Shown in pieces: positions 34,451 to 48,100 of a stretch of DNA of 60,000 bases. Under the pieces are notes generated by a model that was not told where the DNA came from, searched no databases, and saw nothing but the letters and a program-made list of their open reading frames with translations. Position 1 is the stretch's first letter, and every line of letters starts with the position of its first letter. Source of the stretch: Acanthaster planci (taxonomy: Eukaryota > Echinodermata > Asteroidea > Valvatida > Acanthasteridae). Location of the stretch: positions 646,986 through 706,985 of the forward strand of contig NW_019091457.1 in the NCBI RefSeq assembly GCF_001949145.1, read 5' to 3'. The position numbers and the translations under genes are program-made.

Positions 34451-37400
34451 CCACTGGCCTCTTGTAATGATCTATGATCAGTTTCGGAAAACTTGGCCAA
34501 GGTATGGTCCGAGGAGAGAGAGAGAGCTTGCCCGCTCACCAGTCAGTTGAGGGCAATACTTGCAAATTGTCCAGAAAGGAAAGTGAACTGCACTTTGGGA
34601 AAACACAGTAGCACTTGTATTTGTGAACGCGTAGTTGACTACAGCCACAGTAAATTTTTCCAGTACTTAGCCCTCTTGAAAAAGTACTTGACTACAACAC
34701 ACACATCGGTTGGTCATATTTGGTGCAGTGTACATACACTGATGTTATTTCAAAGCGCGTCCTTGCAAAAAGCGAACTACGTAATCAACACGTAGGGAGC
34801 ATTTCCATTTCTTGTATCAAGGGTATAGTGCCAAGATGTGCTCCTTTACTCAAGTGTACATTTCCATGACATCATCAGATTATTGGTGCGTACTTAATGT
34901 ATCGTAAATAAAAGTATTTATCAGGGTTCCTTGTTTATTTTCTGACATCAAAACCTTCAGGATTTAACCAAACTTGAGCTGTTTCTCGCCAGATACTCGC
35001 CAGATACTCACAGATTTATATGTACCAAGTCTTGACAATGCAAAAAAAAAACCAAACCAAATGTCAGTTTAGAAGAACAAAGATACTAGATCCTTAAAAA
35101 TAAGTTTGAGGCGGATACTTTTCGACTGCAAGGCTTTTCAGATACAAGGTGAAGTTGTATATTCAGGTCTTTTTTTGATATTCACATTACAAATATGCTA
35201 TATTTGAGAGGCGTTTTGAGGTCGTCTTTATATTTTTTTTGACAAGCTGGTAACGACAGGACGTTGTTAATTTGTAGGTCTGTTTGAGATGTGTATCTTG
35301 AGGAGGTTCATTGAAGTTCGCAAGGCGTCACTTGGGGGCCTGGTGGTACCATCTGAATATAGTGTGGTACAAGATGGTAACAGATTTTTTTTGGGGGGGG
35401 GAATTTTGTTGCATTTTGTGTCCCCTTTTCGTCTCGTATTTGCCGTTAGAAAAAGATGCGGGTGTTTGGTTTTCATTACGCTTTCTTTAAAAACTTTTTG
35501 TTGTATTTCATTTTCGGTTGCAGCGCTGGTGGTAAAACAAAGTTGATCACCATTTTGCCGTTCAGTTTCCAACAAGAAACCTCACATTGCATTGGAGGTT
35601 TGTCAGTTTGGAGTTGCAAGTAGTTAGTTGGGTCAGGTTTGGTTTTTGCTCCATTTCATTTTGTAAAAGTAAAAGAGGAGATTTAATTATTTGAATTTTG
35701 TTGCTTTTTCTTAGTTGGGTTTGTGGTACCTCTACAAGAACATGTGCAGTTTTATTTTCCAGTAACAGGTTTATTTTTTTATTCAACCAAAAAGAAGGAA
35801 CTTATCTGGTGTTCAGAATGTATACTGTACATGTTGCATGTCGACAATATAATTTGCATTTATGGGGTTTGTTTGGGGGTTTTTTGTGTCTGTAAATACG
35901 AAATGCAGTAAGCAATCTGTGAAAACCCTGTAAGCGTCATCAATTTTAAGAGGAGTCTGGTGCAAAAAGAATGCCATGTTTCATAGCGGTGAGGCCCATC
36001 TGAGTGCAAACCTGTCACTGGTTTACACAAGCTCAGATCATTGTAATCATTGCTTTGCACACCAGTGAAACAACAAGTAACAATGAGGGCCAAGTGGGCT
36101 GGCTCACGGCACTCCCATCACGTTGTAGAATGTGGTAAAAGGAGGAGGCAGGGACTAGTCTAGAAGTGAGACCAATTTCTGTGTGCATCACTAGTTCACA
36201 CAAATGATAGCATGCTAAGAATCTTTGCTGACTGGATGTGGCATGGGGGGGGCAGGGGCAGTGTATACGAATAGAGCTCATGAGATATCTTGAGGTTAAG
36301 ACACTGTGACTGGACCAATTATCAATTTGCGGGAAATGAAGCTCTACAAAATCTGCTCCAACTGTGATAATTTGCGTATAAAGCGGTACGATGCTTGCTG
36401 TAGGCCGTCAGCTCGCCGAATGGACAGAAATCCTGTAAACTGTCCCTTTTTTGGGGCATTCTGCATATTACATCTTGAATATCAATAAATGTCTCTCGAG
36501 CGATCTGAGAAGAGTTTGTCCAGTGTGTTTTTTTTTTGGGTGCATTCTTGTGGTTTGGCGTTAGGAGCTGTGTATTTGCTTCTTTCTTGAGTTTTGCAGG
36601 GAAAAAAAAGCTATTGTACAAGTAACTGTATATCCGATATGAATAAAAATATAAGCAACAGTTATGTGAAGGATAGGACATTGCATTCAGACCAGAGTAA
36701 TACTTGTGTATTTCCATGTTTGGAAGCTTTTCATGTTTTTGCATAAACTCACAAATTATAGAACCTAAAAGTTCTAAGTTCAAACTTGGGCGATAGCACA
36801 TGTAAGTCCTGCCGCTGTACAAATACATGTAATGTTTCAGAGTGCGACGGTAAGAATAATTGCTTGAGGTGACTGATGAAACCGTCTGTTCCAGGAGGTG
36901 AAGCCGAATAGGATAGACTGTTTCATCTGTCACCGAATGCAATTATCCTTGGTATTGCACAAATGCAAAACGTTCGTTATTTGTTTTATTCAACACCTGT
37001 ATAAATCCTTGTCATCTGATTTTCTGAGTATAGCTGGATTAATTAACCCATTCAAACTGGAAGTTGTCCAGTTGTGCAGCATTTTATCTGTTTCCTTATG
37101 TTGGCAGCATCAGCATTACTTACAAAAACAAGTTCTTATTAATTATTTCCTAGAATTGTGAACGGCAGAGCTTGATCGCTTGTCATTTTGCCATTGAGAA
37201 ACTTGCGCCACTAGAAGCTGCAGTGCAATCGATCCGGAGGTGTTCGTTATTCATTTCTAACGTACCCTGTTAGAATTAGTTTACACTCTGCCTGGATGCT
37301 GCGGGCGTCGGGCAGCAGCTGTTTGTTGGTACAAATAATTCAATGCATGTGATCAACGATCCACCAATCAGATGACGGGGATTTATGCAGGTGTTGCATT

Positions 37401-37735
37401 AATTAAAATTACTGAATGAATAAGATATGAAACGGAGGTTTCATAGCAATAACAATAACACCCAAAATATTTCACATCCATGATAAAGATAAGACTTGAA
37501 TCTTCAAATTATCAAGTTCATTTACGAGTTTCAGAAAGAGATAACCTCTTTTGCATTGTGAACATGATACAAGTAGTTTCAAAAAATACATTTTTTTACA
37601 TGAAAGGGTGTGGTTTTAAATTTCATATAAGTCTTTCACTTCACAACAACCTGTCATATGCCCGGTAATAGGGAGTAATTAAGGTCAGTGTATTACGTAT
37701 AAATGTATATGCTCTTTGAAAAAAAAAAATAACAG

Positions 37736-37741
37736 TTTATT
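37736..37741 (-). promoter_or_regulatory. Candidate polyadenylation signal of TTF2
   Basis: AATAAA on the minus strand, about 200 bases past the TAA stop at 37942-37944. It is the nearest canonical hexamer downstream. Confidence 0.45.
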
Positions 37742-37941
37742 TTGAGTTTTCCGTGCTCCTTTTTTACAAAGGGTTTTGAGATCAGATACATAAAAATCAA
37801 TGTGTAGATCAAGATTACTCGCTTCCAAGAAAAATAAATAAGGTTATGGAGGTTAATAACTAGTGGATGCCATGTTGCCCAAATGTCCCTCTGCCGGGCA
37901 CAAGACACATTGATTAGATAAGTCTGACTGCCTTGCCTTGT

Positions 37942-39173
37942 TTAGTTGACGCCAAAGAGGAAACGCAGGTCGGCTAAGCTCAGCTTCTGACTCTGAGATC
38001 TTGCTCTGTCACGGGAAAAAAAAAGACAGACCTCAAAGTTACACACCAGCATGTTTTACGGAGTCCTTTAAGAGCAAAGAGAGAGAGAGACTGACGGACG
38101 ATCAGAATCACCACAAAGACGGACGGAAGGACTTACCCTGACAGCACGTCGGATGCCAGCTTGGACTTTGATTTCTGCAGCTCCAGGATGCGCTCCTCGA
38201 TGGTGTTTCGGCAGACAAACTTGTGGATGGAGACATTGTTGGTCTGCCCAACGCGGTAGATCCGGTCACAGGCCTGGTCCTCCAGAGCTGGGTTCCTGGG
38301 GGGACGGGTCAGGGAAGGGAGAAAGTGGCAAAAAAAAAAGTGGGGACGAGGCAGAAATACAGTGTGCTGGCTAATCCCAACACGAGGCCGTGGTATCAAG
38401 CATTCAATTGCAGATCTTGGTCCGCCATACTCGTCAGCCATACGGTGGCCATAACTTCCAACCCTCAGAGTGGTGTCACCCCCAGTGCCCTTATCCCCTG
38501 GGTGCATGCCCCACTCATAATCCTGAAATGACCAATAAATAAACACCAAATCCAAGGACCATTGCCCCTTGAAAAAACTGTTTGCATCCCTGGTGCCCCC
38601 AGAAATTTCAACAATGCCACCGTCACTCATGCATTTTGCAGGTCTGAGGAGGAAGGGCTCCATGCTTCTTGAAAGCTACAGTATAAATATGCCATTGGTT
38701 TCTTCGGGGGGGAGGGAAGTTTTGACGATTCCTAGAGGTCCCTAGCAGAGATAGCTATGGAACGTCTGACCAAGAAGCACAACAGCTAAAAGATAAAATG
38801 GCAGCGTATAATCATCATCTGAACTTGACATGGTCAATTAATTGAGCGACTGAATAATGCCTGCTCACCAGTGCATGTCCAAGAGGAACAGGTGGTTGCC
38901 CCCGATCAGGTTCAGCCCCACCCCACCGGCCTGCAGCGAGACTAGCATCACCTCCCTGCCCCGGGGCTCCGTGTTGAAGTCATCCAGGGCCTCAGCCCGC
39001 TTCTTCGGGGGGACGTCGCCCCGGATGCTCCAGTAGCGGTAGCCGGCGGCGGTCAGGTGGGCCCCCATCACGTCCAGCATCTGGGTCCACTGGGACACCA
39101 CCACGCTCTTCATAGGCCGGCCCGCGGGGCTTTTGCGCCGGATGTCTGCCAGGGTGGACAGCACTGCTGCTAT
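37942..39173 (-). other. Domain: helicase C lobe and C terminus of TTF2 (exons 17-19)
   Basis: [13 protein letters not shown] (motif IV), [15 protein letters not shown] (motif V) and [12 protein letters not shown] (motif VI) are in order, followed by [14 protein letters not shown]. The 58-base last exon was recovered from the conserved [13 protein letters not shown] ending and starts after the acceptor AGCAAG. Confidence 0.93.
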
Positions 39174-42100
39174 CTGAAGTTTTGGGGAGACGAGGGAACA
39201 ATTTCACTGTGGAGTCCTTGGTCACAAGAGGGCAGAATGCTTGTTTTGGTTCAAGATAGGGCCTGTCTGGTTCAACAAGAGAAGGTGTTTTGTCATCTAT
39301 GAATGACATCCTAAAGTACCAACATGCTTCATGCTCTTACTTGTTTGTTTTTGTTTGGCATAGAGTATGCACAATCTGGTTAGAACTTCAGGGTTAAACT
39401 GAATATATTTCTATCAACAGGCTTAGGATAGTCCTAGCAATGCCTCCACAGGACAAAAAAAGGAACAAACTGACAAAAGCAAAAACAAAAAGCCCCACTT
39501 TTGTGCTGGGCATCATCTTGTCAAAGATGGACAGTTTGGATGCGATCCTCTCCTCCCTGTCTCCTCTCTTCATTTCCTCCCCCTCCTCATCTCCAATGGC
39601 CATCTCTTTCATCTGGCCCACCAGGTCCAAGTCGATGCCCTCTGGCTCACAGCTCTTGGTGTCGACAGCCTGGGAATCCGTCATGAAAACAACAGAAGCA
39701 ATCCTCGGAATGGCAACGGAGTGAAATGAACTCGGACGAGATCATAAAAAGCTAGTCAAGCTTTGTGTACCCCCCCCAAGCCTCACTTTTTAAAAACCAG
39801 CCACTAGTTGGGGTTATTATTAAAGGTAAACTGCCCCCAGACAGCTGTTATTCAGCAGCTTAATCGAGCAAAGAATGCTTGAATAAAGTTCTTGAGAAGG
39901 GTGGCCACATCATTTGCATACCAGTTTTGACAATTAAATGATGTATGATGGTATCACCCCAGCCAATGACAATGTTTGATTTGTTCAGCAAAGACTGCCA
40001 CTGTGCATTACGCTCATGCATGGGTGTCCACCAACATCCACCTCTCATTACTGAATGAGGAAAGAATACCAGAAGATGCCCCATCACCAGCGACTACTTG
40101 GCATCTCCTCCAACTCTACTCCAATGTTCACGATCAATCCTTCTTACCTCTTTGAGAAGGCTGAGGTGCCCACAACACTGCCTCAGCCGAAGCAGCAAGA
40201 CCAAGATGTGACTGGCATGCATGCGCTGTTCCTGGTCTTGAGCCGTGCCTCTGACTGCCCCGCCTGCGGCCCCACCTGGTGCCCTACCCGTGGCCACTGA
40301 TGCGCTGCCAGTACTGGTGAATAGGGCCGGGGTCTTGCTAGTGACCCCCGACCCTTGAGCCTTCTCTTTCCCCTCGTGGAAGCGGATGTAGTTCTGCACC
40401 TTGGATCTCGAGGGGTAAAACAAGATAAACACATCCAAATCTTAAGACATGTGGTCATCATTTTTGGAAGTTCTGAAGAAGCCGTTTCTAAGCATGAATG
40501 GAAATGTAAAACCTAGCTTAAAATGTGGCAACTTCCATTCCAGACACAATGCAGGGGTGGTTTTGCAAATTTGTAGGGTCCTTGCACAGGTGCCAAAGGT
40601 GGTCGGCTGTCTCAAGCTTCATAGTGAGTACTAGGTCAGGTAGCTTTGAGCTTTGAATACAGTCCTCTTTAGACAATCATCAAACATTATGCACACAATT
40701 ACTGTAACAATAGGTGCCTTACTCCTGTGTTAACCACTTCATGCCGGGGGCTCGGTTTCGGGCACTGTGTGTTTATATGCGTGGCCGGGGTCTCCGAAAT
40801 CAGGCAAAGGGAACTGGGCCTTGTAACAAAAGACTGTACTCGGAACAAAGGGCCAGGCTGCTAGGCATTACCGACATTTTTTCACTCGCAATAGTGGAGA
40901 TAATCCAGCCTTGTTTTGAAACAGTATACCACGGTTTGGGGCATTTAGTGCGGGCGGATTACCACCGGGGACAAAAGCGCTCCACCACTGCAATGATGAG
41001 CCACACAGCCCTGCTGCATGCTAATCTGGCCCCTATTGAAAAGAGGTCAGCAGCGCACCGTTCTAGGTTCGTGAACAAAAGAAAGTTATATAATGCACAA
41101 TATATATATAGCGCACAATGTGGCTCTTTTTACAAGGCTGCAGGCCTGGCTGAAATACTCGGGCATCAACAGATTTTGTCTGTCAGACTAGAGTGGCCAC
41201 CAGACAGTAATTCATGTGGGTGTACACGTCCTTTAATTGAAACGATGAATTTTTGAAGAATTTTGAAAACTGAAAATCTTGAAAAGTCCTGATTATGTGC
41301 ACTACATGTTTCAAACCACCCGGCAGCAAGTGGTTTCTGTACTCACACTGGAGTACACATTTTGTTTCTCATACTCATGAAAATATACTTGCACTCGCAC
41401 TCGAAAATGCCATGCACTCATACTCCTACTCGTGGTGAAGTACTCACACTCACGGGAATGTACTCCACTTTGACACAGTCTGCTCAATTACTTGAGTTTA
41501 GTACCTTGATTCTCTGAAGAGCTTCTCATAAACCCGTCTCTCGTCGGCAGACAGTTCTATATGGTGGCTATGGCAGCTCTTGTCGGGCAGAGCCACTAGC
41601 GGCTTGCCTGTGGCTGTGTTCTTCTGGTCCTTGGTCCTACGGAGTAGCAGGCTCTTCACCAGAACATTCAGTCTGTTGCTACCGGACTCTACATTAGGGT
41701 GGACAAGATTAACGTGGACTATATTAATGCCTGGGTTGTCTTTGGTAGAAATGCAACATGACGTTATGACCATTCTTCAGAACATGAAACCTGAAGCATA
41801 AATCGCTAAAAAAAGACAAATACCAATTTCTAAAGACAATTCAACCTAAATTCAACATCACTCATTTTTTGGGGGAAAAATAATTATAATGTGTCAGTTA
41901 TTACAATGGAAGCAGTAAAAATCTTTTATTGAGTTTTCAGAACTCCAACCAATTTAATTTATAGCAGAATTTACACGTGACGGTGACACCAAGTGTGAAG
42001 GAAAGAAGGACAACACAGGGAGGATACGACTTCAATTACGTAAAAGGTTCCAGGACTTACTGCTGTTATTGTCGACCTGCCTTTTCCAAACTTTGTATTC

Positions 42101-45100
42101 ATCAAAGGGAGAGCATCTCAGAAATCTGTTCAGTGCATCAAAAGAAGCACGTTATGCTTGATGTACATTTCACAGACAGCTGGAGAAAGACTGACTTTGA
42201 AGGTCAATCCATTTCCCCCCCCAACCTCTTGATGGATTATGAAGGCTCTTGGAGAGTCAGTGTCAATAGGGGACTTTGTCCTGCCTGTCAAAAGTTACAA
42301 GACACATAATGAGTTCACCAAGTAACACAAAAGCACGGTTAAGGTAAAAAAAACAGAACTGACCTCAGGAGGGAGTACATGTCCACAAGGTTGTTTTGAA
42401 TGGGGGTGCCCGTCACGGCCCAACGAGCCCTAGCACGTAGCCGGCACACGGCCATGGCTGTCTGGCTCTTGTGGTTCTTAATGTTGTGGGCTTCGTCCAG
42501 GATGATGCGCTCCCAGAGAATCTGGAGCAAGAGGGGATGTTCTGCTGGGGAGGAGGGCAGATCTGAGCCATCCTGTGTAGGGTGGACAGAAATGTCAGCA
42601 TGCCAGGAGTTTTGTACAAATTATTTGTGGGTCTTTTTTTACTGAGGACAATTGTTGAACGACTTGAACACTGTGAAGTCAACAGATCCAGAGTCCAGTT
42701 GAATTTTTTGAGCAGCTTCCATTTGGCATATTATCACCTCAGGCTAGTAACTGATGGATACGCTTTGCAAATTGTTTACCGACATTCATACCACAAGCTC
42801 ACAAATTTTAAAGGACTGTGTCTGAGAAAGTGGTTACCAGTTTTCTTACTGTTCAACCCCAATCATATGCACCTTCACAGGTGCACATGAAAGTCAACGA
42901 GAAACTTTGCTGCAAATCTTTTAAACACTGTGCAGTAACCCAATAGAACGTTCCTTATTCTGTACAGATACCAGACTTTGGGATCTGCCTTCCTCAATCT
43001 GAGAGAATCCTCCTATCACTCCCAGTACAATGGATTTTGAAGGCCTTGGAAGGGTTTGTACAGGCTACACGGATTCTGGGTTTGGCATGGGATGTACTAC
43101 TGTTTAATAGAAAGGTCCAATGCATCTGTCTGACGATTTTAAATACCTTCACCGGTTCCTCTCCTTTCTCTTTAGCAGACAGGAAGGAAAGCTCTTTTCG
43201 AACTATCTCGTACGTGGTGAAGACCATGTCGTATTTGGCCAGCCGCCGGGCGCTGCGCTCCCGGTTGGTGCCGTGGTACAGGTACGTGGTCAGGAGGCCT
43301 GGTGCACAGCGCTGCTCTACTTCCTTCTGCCACTGCGACATGAGGGAGGCAGGGCACACGACCAAGGTGGCTTGGGAGGTGATGAAACCTTTGTCTGGGT
43401 GTGCAAAATTGACTGCACTGGTTATGGAATAATCACACAGATTTTTTGCTATTCAAACTACATCCAAACCAGTGGCACATTCGTTTGCACTTTAACTTTC
43501 AGAGGAAATCAAGCCCCACATGAAGCAACAGTGGCTACGCTGTACTTTACTCAATCATAGAAATTCCCCCCAAACCCTCTGGTGGATTTTGGGGGATCTG
43601 GGTAGGTTAGGGCGGAAGAGCTCAGGATTCTGCTTGTGTTTTTTACAAATGGCTTCAGCATGTATCGGTGGCCAACAATGAAAACCAAGTGAAACCTTTT
43701 ACTCCCATGGAACTTGCAAATTAAACAACTTGCAAACTTCACAGTGCCTGAATATTATCAGATTGAGCTGTCCAACAATTTCACATTAATGAGTTGAAAT
43801 TTTCAACAATGTAGCATCGAAGCAATCCAAACCAATTCATTTACTTTTGTAAGTGAAATCTCTAAACTAAAGGCCTGACATATGACGAATACTATCTCAC
43901 CTCCTGTCTTTGAATCTTCTGCTTTCTCTGGAGGTGCAGCACTGTGCTGTTTTTGCCACAGAGCCAGCGAGATCATGGTCAGGGTTTTCCCCAGGCCCAT
44001 GTCATCAGCTGTGGGAAACCAAACAAAGTTGCAGAGAATACATCAAGAGTTCTCTGGCCAGGACAACTTGACAAAAAAGTCCACTGGTCAGTATGTGCTC
44101 TGCGTCTTCCACCGTGACACTATTGCGAATTTGAGCTGCAGCGGATACCTACCCAGAATTCCCCCACACGGATGCTGCTTCTCTCTCCACACTAGCCAGG
44201 CCAGGGCCTGTCGTTGATGGGTCATCAGGCTGACCTTTAATCCCGAGGGGTCCTCGGCTTCTGCGTCGGCCGTGGGGCAAGTTTGCAAAGAGCTAAATTG
44301 AGAGAAGAATTTATGAGCTGTACAAAACAGGTGGGACCATTATTGTGGGGGTAGGGTTGCTGTGGCATATCAAGAGGCTTTTCCTTTAAGTAGTGTACAC
44401 AAGCTACAGCCTACTGAAAGGTCTAAGGCTGCCGAAGTTAACCTTTTGAAAATAAGAAATATTAAGCTTAGGAAGTCACACTAATTAGCAGAAGGAACCA
44501 AAATGTCAAGAATTGAAAAATCAGCGTGGAGACTGTAAGAGATGTTCTGAGTCTAAAAAATAAAGTATCTCGGGACTGCAAATATTGTAACTATTGTATA
44601 TACATTTAGCTGTTTCTTGTCAAGCCTTTTTCCTTTTTGGATTTTAATACTTACATCAGGTTTTCTCACGGTAAGATTCGTCTTCCTTCAGGTACCCACT
44701 CTGCAGCATGCCCCTCCCCAAAAAAGTCTCTCACCAGTAAACATACTCAGGTGATCAATTGAAATGTAGGGAAGGCACGTGTGTACGCTTGCAGTGACAT
44801 CAACGGTGAGCTTACCTATGCAGCTTGTCGATGGCACCCTTGGTTATAGCTCCAACCTCTCGCTGTCTCACAGTTGTCATGCGACCACCGTACAGTGTCA
44901 ATGCCTGGGGCTGAGCTGGACAGTGCAAACATTACAAAGGGAACAGCCATTCGGAAAGGTGTTGCTGACGAAAACTGAAGTGCCATGGACGATGGGCAGA
45001 GTATTACAGGGAAACCCTGCGTGTGCTTTACCATTCTGCTACAAGCGAGCTGCCCCCCCCCACAAAAAACCCTCACTGTGGTGGAGCGCGCTTTACAGAC

Positions 45101-48100
45101 AAACCGACATTCTTTGAGAGAAATGCATTCTTAAAAAGGCAGAGCAACTTTAGGCATGTACATGTACTGATAACACAAATGTAAAATCAAAAATCCTAAA
45201 ATTGTTAAAAAGCACCGCAAATTTCATTGGACGGAGAAAAAGGGGTTTGCATTTCTTACAGGCTGTCTGGTAGGCCATGTAGGACTGCTGCTGTGTGGGC
45301 TGGCCTGATAATGACGACGCAGGCTGGAATCTTCCGTTCAATGTCTGTGCAGGCAACAGTCCTGTAACAAAGGACCAACAATGGTGTGATGTAAAAATGC
45401 TCATATTGTTTCACGGGTAAGGCGTGGGGAGAGTAAGGTATCAAGACCGTTGAGGGGGGCTGGAAAATTTCAAAAGTGTTATTAAGGTACAGAATGAAAA
45501 AGCGTCTGCCTCTAAGGTTAAACTTGCTCAAGCATTACAAAATCTCCTCTTATGTCTACTCATTTCAAGATAATATGGTATCACGTTTGAAAACAACTTT
45601 GGCCAGCAAGCATCCCATACCATCGATCTTGGCCCTCTGCAGTCTGGCCTCAACTTCCTTCAGCTGTGACTCCGTGGAGGCCACTCGCTGGACTAGCTTG
45701 GCCCCCTTGTCAGGCAGCATGGAGAGGGGAACGGTCTTGACAACATTCTGAGAGTTGACAAAGTGACGATGGTTTAAAAAAAAGGCAAAGAAGCGTGAGC
45801 TTTTAGAGCTGAGACAAATACAAACAATGCTAAATGATACTCTCCAATGCGCAAGGTTTTGTCTTCTTTGTTACTTATGACCTGAAATCAGAAGAAATCA
45901 AGTGGTTAACGGAAGTGATTGTAAGGATTGTTCAAAGTAAAGAGAACTTAGTAAATATTGGGGAAAAAAAATCTCAATTTTTCTTAATTCAATTGCTAAG
46001 TTTTCAAAGTGTAAATCTGAAGATGAAACGCAACATGAAGCAAATTTCCAAGTGTGTCTCCGGGTAACTTTCCAAAGTACTGCCTTCCTGTATAAATCAT
46101 TGACTGACTGAATATTTAGCTTTATTATCAAAAAGCTTCATTCTGAACTCTTTTAAAAACCAAAAAGGTCACTGTGGGATCACTGCTCACCTTCTGTTTG
46201 TCAAGATCTCTGAGAAGCTGATGTTTGAGCTGTAAGTCCTTCTGGACGGCTAGTGCCGTCTGTTCTTTCTGAGAGGTCACCTTCCCAAAAGATTGGAAGA
46301 GGCTGGTCTGTCCACTGGCTGAGCTTGACATTGGGAGTGTAACAGGGCGGGTTGCTGGGATCACTGTTGTGGCATGGTTGTGAGATGACGGCAGTGTTCG
46401 AGCTTCTGTGAGTGTGACTGAGTCATCTGATGTGAGGTCTATGACATCAACTACAGTTGGCTGTTTGGCGGAGGCAAGCTGTGCCTCTTTTGGCTTGGCT
46501 TCAAGGGAGGTTTGATGTGTTTTTGAGAGTGAATTGACGGCAGGGGCTGCAGCATTCTCGGCTGCAGGAGCAGCATTGGGTTTTGATTGCACAGTCGCAC
46601 CAGAGCTGCTAGATAATTGGCTGCTGGCCGCAGCTGTCTTGCCACTGCCACTAACCTGATTGGAAGGTTTAGGGATTACTTTGGTGGGCCCTGCGCTTGT
46701 TCCCCGATCATTTCCGGGGCCAGCTGCTGGCACTGTTCGTTGTTCAGTAAGCCTTCTGGCAGAAACAATGTCCCCAGACCCTCCTCGTTGTTTTCCGACA
46801 CTGTCTTGAACTAACTCCTTGGGTTGATATCCAGCAGCCTTCCTTCCACTGGTAGATTTGGGAACAGCAAGACCTTGATGAGGTCTTTCAGCCGAGGAAC
46901 TGGAGATGAAGACATCCTCACCGCCAGAAATGTCCATCTGGGAGGAAAAGCTCTCCGACAGTTCGTCCATCTCTGACCGCAGCTCTGCCACGGTCTTTGG
47001 CAAAGGTTTGTCCTTCTGTGCTGAGGCCTGAGAAGTCGACCTGCTTTCGTGAACAGTCTCGGCATGCTGCCTCAGTTCGTTGGAGTTAACTCGTTGACCC
47101 TCTTGCACCACATGACCCCTACTCTGATCGCCTCTAATCCTTGACTCTGTGGTGGCAGAGGTGGGATCGTTCACTGACGTACTTCCCGATTTATTTGGTT
47201 GGCTAGCCGGTTTGTTCTGAGGGTGTACGTGCTCTGTCCTTGCAGTGTTGCCGGTTCTCTGTTGTTGGGGTTTTGGCATAATCTGTTTGTTAAATCCTCC
47301 CTGAGACTCTTGAGTTCCATTGCAATCTTTCAATGGCTTGCGCTGTAAGGCATCACCCTATCATTTACATGTCCGGAGAGGAAAAAAGATTATATTATTT
47401 AGAATGCTGGATCACTTTAGTCTTTTTAATAACAAGAATTAGCGGAAAAAAATGGTACGTACACCCAAGTAAAATTATCTACGTGAAATTTAAAAGGATT
47501 GTCAAAATGATTTCCAGGACACAAATGGGCACAGGTCAAAGTTGACGACAAGCCAGAGTTTTGCCAAGATGAACAATCAATTACAAAGAATGAGGCAGGG
47601 AAATACTGGCATGAGACACACCTGCAGGTTGACTTTACTGATCACAACGGAGCCGCACCACCCCTTGCTCATCTCCCTGTACTTGCTGCATCGAAAGTAA
47701 CGCCTGGACAGAAGTCACGAAAAAGAGGCTTAACTTAGAATGATGACAAGTATATCGATAGACGCAAAGCATGAGCTAGATTTTGCCTGCAGCACAGCAA
47801 AATACGTTGGAGAAAGTGCACGGTCTCTGAGACACACTGTTTTGTTTCGGGATACTCACTTTTGTTCCCCGGTTGAAGGATTAGTCCCGAGTGCCTGCAG
47901 CTCCACAATGTCACCATCATGCACCAAGCAACGAGACACCGGTAGTCTAGGAATGATAAGAAAAGTACAGTGTCATTTGGCAACCAGAATTAAGAAGCCT
48001 TTATTGTGGTGGTACAATGCTTGTGGACAGGTGGTACACGCATGATACATGCCTCTGACTAATAGGATATCATGATTTTGCAAATATATGCGCGTGTCAC

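Larger units (their letters stand above)
32872..37941. other. Convergent spacer: LST2 3' UTR, TTF2 3' UTR and repeats
   Basis: No coding exon was recognised in 5 kb. AATAAA hexamers on the plus strand near 34909 and 36484 are candidate LST2 polyadenylation signals. A TTATTATT run lies near 33345-33362 and a tRNA-like SINE fragment near 34310-34450. The longest open frame, minus strand 36322-36942, has a composition unlike the local genes and is not credited. Confidence 0.6.

Noticed and set aside
36322-36942. A 206-codon minus-strand open frame in the LST2-TTF2 spacer
   Set aside because: Its composition is Tyr/Ser/Cys-rich as expected of translated AT-rich spacer, it has no recognisable motif, and a plus-strand AATAAA lies within it. 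It is most likely chance.
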